Shown here: in pieces, positions 61,076 to 64,000 of the stretch
Layout: each line of letters opens with the position of its first letter
How positions within the stretch are numbered: position 1 is the stretch's first letter
Origin: Celeribacter indicus
GTDB taxonomy: Bacteria > Pseudomonadota > Alphaproteobacteria > Rhodobacterales > Rhodobacteraceae
DNA: 64,000 nt
Direction: 5' to 3'
Assembly: GCF_000819565.1 (NCBI RefSeq)
Contig: NZ_CP004393.1
Location: forward strand, 1,488,001-1,552,000
Translations under genes and position numbers: made by a program
The notes under the pieces: generated by a model
The model's database searches: none
The model's input: the letters and a program-made list of their open reading frames with translations, nothing else
Told to the model about the DNA's origin: nothing

Positions 61076-63975
61076 AGGATTTCATCATCCCCTGGGGCGA
61101 CGGGCTCCAGGACGAAACCGATCGCGGCACGCCGGAGAAACACGGCAAGCCGGTGACGCTCACCATCGACGGGATCGCGATCACCGTGCCCGCGGGCACC
61201 TCGGTGATGCGCGCGGCGAGCGAGGCGGGCATCCAGGTGCCGAAGCTCTGCGCGACCGACAGCCTCGAGGCCTTCGGCTCCTGCCGGCTCTGCGCGGTGG
61301 AGATCGAGGGGCGGCGCGGCACGCCCGCCTCCTGCACCACGCCCGTCCATGACGGGATGAAGGTGCACACCCAGACCGACAAGCTGCGCCGGATCCGCCG
61401 CGGCGTGATGGAACTCTACATCTCCGACCATCCGCTCGACTGCCTGACCTGCGGCGCGAACGGCGATTGCGAGTTGCAGGACATGGCCGGGGCCGTGGGC
61501 CTGCGCGAGGTGCGCTACGAGGCACCGGCGGCGGGCGGGCTCGCCAACCATTTCGAGCCGCGCAACACCTCGGGCGAGGCCAATACGGAATGGCTGCCGA
61601 AGGACGACAGCAACCCCTATTTCACCTACGATCCGAGCAAATGTATCGTCTGCAACCGCTGCGTGCGGGCCTGCGAGGAGGTGCAGGGCACCTTCGCGCT
61701 GACCATCGAGGGGCGCGGCTTCGACAGCCGCGTGTCGGTGGGGGCGGAGAATTTCCTCGCCTCCGACTGCGTGTCCTGCGGCGCGTGCGTGCAGGCCTGC
61801 CCGACCGCCACGCTTCAGGAGAAATCCGTGCTCGAGATGGGCACGCCCGACCGCTCCGTCGTGACCACCTGCGCCTATTGCGGGGTCGGGTGCAGCTTCA
61901 AGGCGGAGATGCAGGGCGACCAGCTCGTGCGCATGGTGCCCTACAAGCACGGCAAGGCGAACCGCGGCCACAGCTGCGTGAAGGGCCGGTTTGCCTATGG
62001 CTATGCGACCCACAGGGACCGCATCCTCAACCCGATGATCCGCGACACGGTCGCGGAGCCCTGGCGGGAGGTGTCGTGGACGGAGGCGCTCGACTTCGCC
62101 GCGGCGAAGATGCGCGGGATCCAGGAGAAATACGGACGGAAATCCATCGGCGTCATCACGTCCTCGCGCTGCACGAATGAGGAGACCTTCCTCGTGCAGA
62201 AACTCGCCCGCGCGGTCTTCGGCAACAACAACACCGACACCTGCGCGCGCGTGTGCCATTCCCCGACCGGCTACGGGTTGGGCCAGACCTTCGGCACGTC
62301 CGCGGGCACGCAGGATTTCGACTCGGTCGAGCACAGCGACGTGGTGATGGTGATCGGTGCCAACCCGACCGACGGCCATCCGGTCTTTGCCTCCCGGCTG
62401 CGCAAGCGGCTGCGGCAGGGGGCGACACTGATCGTCGTCGATCCGCGCCGCATCGACCTTCTGGAGACGCCGCATATGGGTGCGGGGCACCACCTCGCGC
62501 TGAAACCCGGCACCAATGTCGCCGTGGTCTCCGCCATCGCCCATGTCATCGTGACCGAGGGGCTGATGGACGCGGCCTTCATCGCAGAGCGCTGCGACGG
62601 CGAGGCCTGGGAGGATTACCGCGCCTTCATCGCCGATCCGCGCCATTCGCCGGAGGCGGTCGCTCCGCTGACCGGCGTTCCCGCCGACAAGCTCCGCGAG
62701 GCCGCGCGCGCCTTTGCGACCGGCGGCAACGGGGCGATCTATTACGGGCTCGGCGTCACCGAGCATTCGCAGGGCTCGACCACGGTGATGGGCATCGCCA
62801 ACCTCGCCATGCTGACCGGCAATGTCGGGCGTCCCGGCGTGGGCGTGAACCCGCTGCGCGGGCAGAACAACGTGCAGGGCTCCTGCGACATGGGCTCCTT
62901 CCCGCATGAGCTGCCGGGCTATCGCCATGTGAAGCTGCCGGAGGTGCGCAAGATCTTCGAGGACACCTGGGGCGTGGAGATCGACCCGGAACCCGGCCTG
63001 CGCATCCCGAACATGCTCGATGCCGCGGTGGACGGCACGTTCAGAGGGCTCTATTGCCAGGGCGAGGACATCCTGCAATCGGACCCGGACACGAAGCATG
63101 TCGCGGCGGGTCTCGCGGCGATGGACTGCGTGATCGTGCATGACCTCTTCCTCAACGAGACCGCGAATTACGCGCATGTCTTCCTGCCCGGCTCCTCCTT
63201 CCTCGAGAAGGACGGCACCTTCACCAATGCCGAGCGCCGGATCAACCGCGTGCGCCGCGTCATGGCGCCGAAGAACGGCCATGCCGACTGGGAAGTGACG
63301 CAGATGCTCGCCAATGCGATGGGGGCAGGGTGGAGCTACACCCACCCGGCGGAGATCATGGCGGAGATCGCGGCGACCACGCCCTCCTTCGCGGGGGTGG
63401 ATTATGCGCTGCTCGAGGAGAAGGGCTCGGTGCAATGGCCCTGTAACGAGGCGCATCCCGACGGTACGCCGCTCATGCATGTGGACGGGTTCGTGCGCGG
63501 CAAGGGGCGGTTCATCGTGACCGAATATGTCGCCACGGACGAGAAGACCGGCCCGCGCTTCCCGCTGCTGCTGACGACCGGTCGCATCCTGTCGCAGTAT
63601 AACGTGGGCGCGCAGACGCGGCGGACGGAGAACGTGGTCTGGCACGACCAGGACGTGCTCGAGATCCACCCGCATGACGCGGAGAACCGCGGGCTGCGCG
63701 ACGGCGACTGGGTGCGGCTCGCCTCGCGCTCGGGGGAGACGAGTTTGCGGGCGAAGATCACCGACCGCGTGAGCCCCGGCACGGTCTACACGACCTTCCA
63801 CCACCCGGACACGCAGGCCAATGTCATCACCACGGATTATTCCGACTGGGCCACCAACTGCCCGGAATACAAGGTGACGGCGGTCCAGGTCAGCCCGTCG
63901 AACGGACCCTCGGAGTGGCAGGAACGCTATGCCGCACAGGCCGCGCAGTCGCGGCGGATCGAGGCGGCGGAATGA
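61072..63975 (+). CDS. fdsA: NAD-dependent formate dehydrogenase alpha subunit (Mo-bisMGD)
   Basis: 967 residues. N-terminal [2Fe-2S] domain (KLCATDSLEAFGSCRLCAVEI), a HPLDCLTCGANGDCELQ cluster site, two ferredoxin [4Fe-4S] motifs (CIVCNRCVRACEE and CVSCGACVQACPT), then the molybdopterin oxidoreductase part with CAYCGVGC and the Mo ligand Cys in CARVCHSPTGYG. That ligand is Cys, not Sec. Oxidises formate to CO2. Cytoplasmic, oxygen-tolerant in related bacteria. The Cys ligand and the soluble NuoEF-like partners identify the FdsABG class. Confidence 0.97.
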   Translation: MKDFIIPWGDGLQDETDRGTPEKHGKPVTLTIDGIAITVPAGTSVMRAASEAGIQVPKLCATDSLEAFGSCRLCAVEIEGRRGTPASCTTPVHDGMKVHTQTDKLRRIRRGVMELYISDHPLDCLTCGANGDCELQDMAGAVGLREVRYEAPAAGGLANHFEPRNTSGEANTEWLPKDDSNPYFTYDPSKCIVCNRCVRACEEVQGTFALTIEGRGFDSRVSVGAENFLASDCVSCGACVQACPTATLQEKSVLEMGTPDRSVVTTCAYCGVGCSFKAEMQGDQLVRMVPYKHGKANRGHSCVKGRFAYGYATHRDRILNPMIRDTVAEPWREVSWTEALDFAAAKMRGIQEKYGRKSIGVITSSRCTNEETFLVQKLARAVFGNNNTDTCARVCHSPTGYGLGQTFGTSAGTQDFDSVEHSDVVMVIGANPTDGHPVFASRLRKRLRQGATLIVVDPRRIDLLETPHMGAGHHLALKPGTNVAVVSAIAHVIVTEGLMDAAFIAERCDGEAWEDYRAFIADPRHSPEAVAPLTGVPADKLREAARAFATGGNGAIYYGLGVTEHSQGSTTVMGIANLAMLTGNVGRPGVGVNPLRGQNNVQGSCDMGSFPHELPGYRHVKLPEVRKIFEDTWGVEIDPEPGLRIPNMLDAAVDGTFRGLYCQGEDILQSDPDTKHVAAGLAAMDCVIVHDLFLNETANYAHVFLPGSSFLEKDGTFTNAERRINRVRRVMAPKNGHADWEVTQMLANAMGAGWSYTHPAEIMAEIAATTPSFAGVDYALLEEKGSVQWPCNEAHPDGTPLMHVDGFVRGKGRFIVTEYVATDEKTGPRFPLLLTTGRILSQYNVGAQTRRTENVVWHDQDVLEIHPHDAENRGLRDGDWVRLASRSGETSLRAKITDRVSPGTVYTTFHHPDTQANVITTDYSDWATNCPEYKVTAVQVSPSNGPSEWQERYAAQAAQSRRIEAAE

Positions 63976-64000
63976 GCGCAGCCGAGGCGCTGCCGGACGA
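63972..64000 (+). CDS. Start of the next fds gene, probably fdsC (FdhD-like sulfurtransferase)
   Basis: Only nine codons are in the window (ATG overlapping the fdsA stop as ATGA, reading MSAAEALPD). Product identity is inferred from the usual fdsGBACD order, where fdsC encodes the FdhD-like cofactor-sulfuration protein. The sequence alone cannot confirm it. Confidence 0.45.

Noticed and set aside
60730..63804. A 1024-codon minus-strand frame under fdsA
   Set aside because: Antisense shadow of fdsA with no recognisable motif.

Overview
This is a high-GC chromosomal window, almost fully coding, from an alphaproteobacterium that is most likely in the Rhodobacteraceae. The grounds are a PhyR-NepR-EcfG general stress response locus with GGAAC-N16/17-CGTT promoters, a monomeric NADP-isocitrate dehydrogenase, TTGAT-N4-GTCAA boxes of the FnrL type, a PraR-like XRE regulator, an fdsGBA formate dehydrogenase operon and a class A RNase P RNA. 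No prophage, CRISPR array or intact insertion sequence was seen. The only trace of mobile DNA is a decayed IS481-like transposase start upstream of rpmG. The organism was not identified below family level.

Layout. 1-4.1 kb: truncated soluble PAS-PAS-PAS chemoreceptor and icd. 4.4-8.3 kb: a four-gene operon of circularly permuted ATP-grasp, alpha-E, transglutaminase and Anbu proteasome-like peptidase. 8.5-11.2 kb: tsaE-tsaB-tsaC-tsaD, the four core t6A genes, each overlapping the next by four bases. 11.2-15.8 kb: the stress island, with DUF883/holin-X and DUF1328 envelope genes, phyR, nepR, ecfG and a HisKA_2 sensor kinase, tied together by EcfG-type promoters. 15.8-17.2 kb: a PfkB sugar kinase behind a LacI-type palindrome, then dtd. 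17.2-23.0 kb: a seven-gene membrane-linked operon (28-residue peptide, XpaC, TelA, DUF2927 lipoprotein, SPFH-GYF protein, a small unknown, double zinc-ribbon membrane protein). 23.1-31.1 kb: rluB-like, ompW with an FnrL box, tadA, ceramidase-like protein, gatC-gatA, a lipoprotein and an amidase. 31.1-38.2 kb: rnpB, DUF533, rpmG, GNAT, a small EamA protein, Bax-inhibitor family, DUF1127, LysR, quinone reductase and the PraR-like regulator. 38.5-42.5 kb: a phosphatase, 8-oxoguanine deaminase, CAP lipoprotein and guanine deaminase. 42.6-48.3 kb: mgtE, 5-formyl-THF cyclo-ligase, YmdB-type phosphoesterase, an SLC13/RCK transporter and YebC. 48.3-52.5 kb: ArgP/LysE pair, DMT exporter, DUF465, GT25 and tRNA-Thr. 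52.6-58.0 kb: second SLC13/RCK transporter and gabT-gabD with an XRE-cupin regulator. 58.1-64 kb: LysR and fdsG-fdsB-fdsA, running off the end at a probable fdsC.

The two clusters most likely to reward experiment are the seven-gene TelA/XpaC/SPFH operon and the Anbu operon. Both are recognisable gene neighbourhoods whose biochemical purpose is poorly defined. Coordinates were read by hand. Start codons were chosen from Shine-Dalgarno spacing and family length, and the uncertain ones are flagged.
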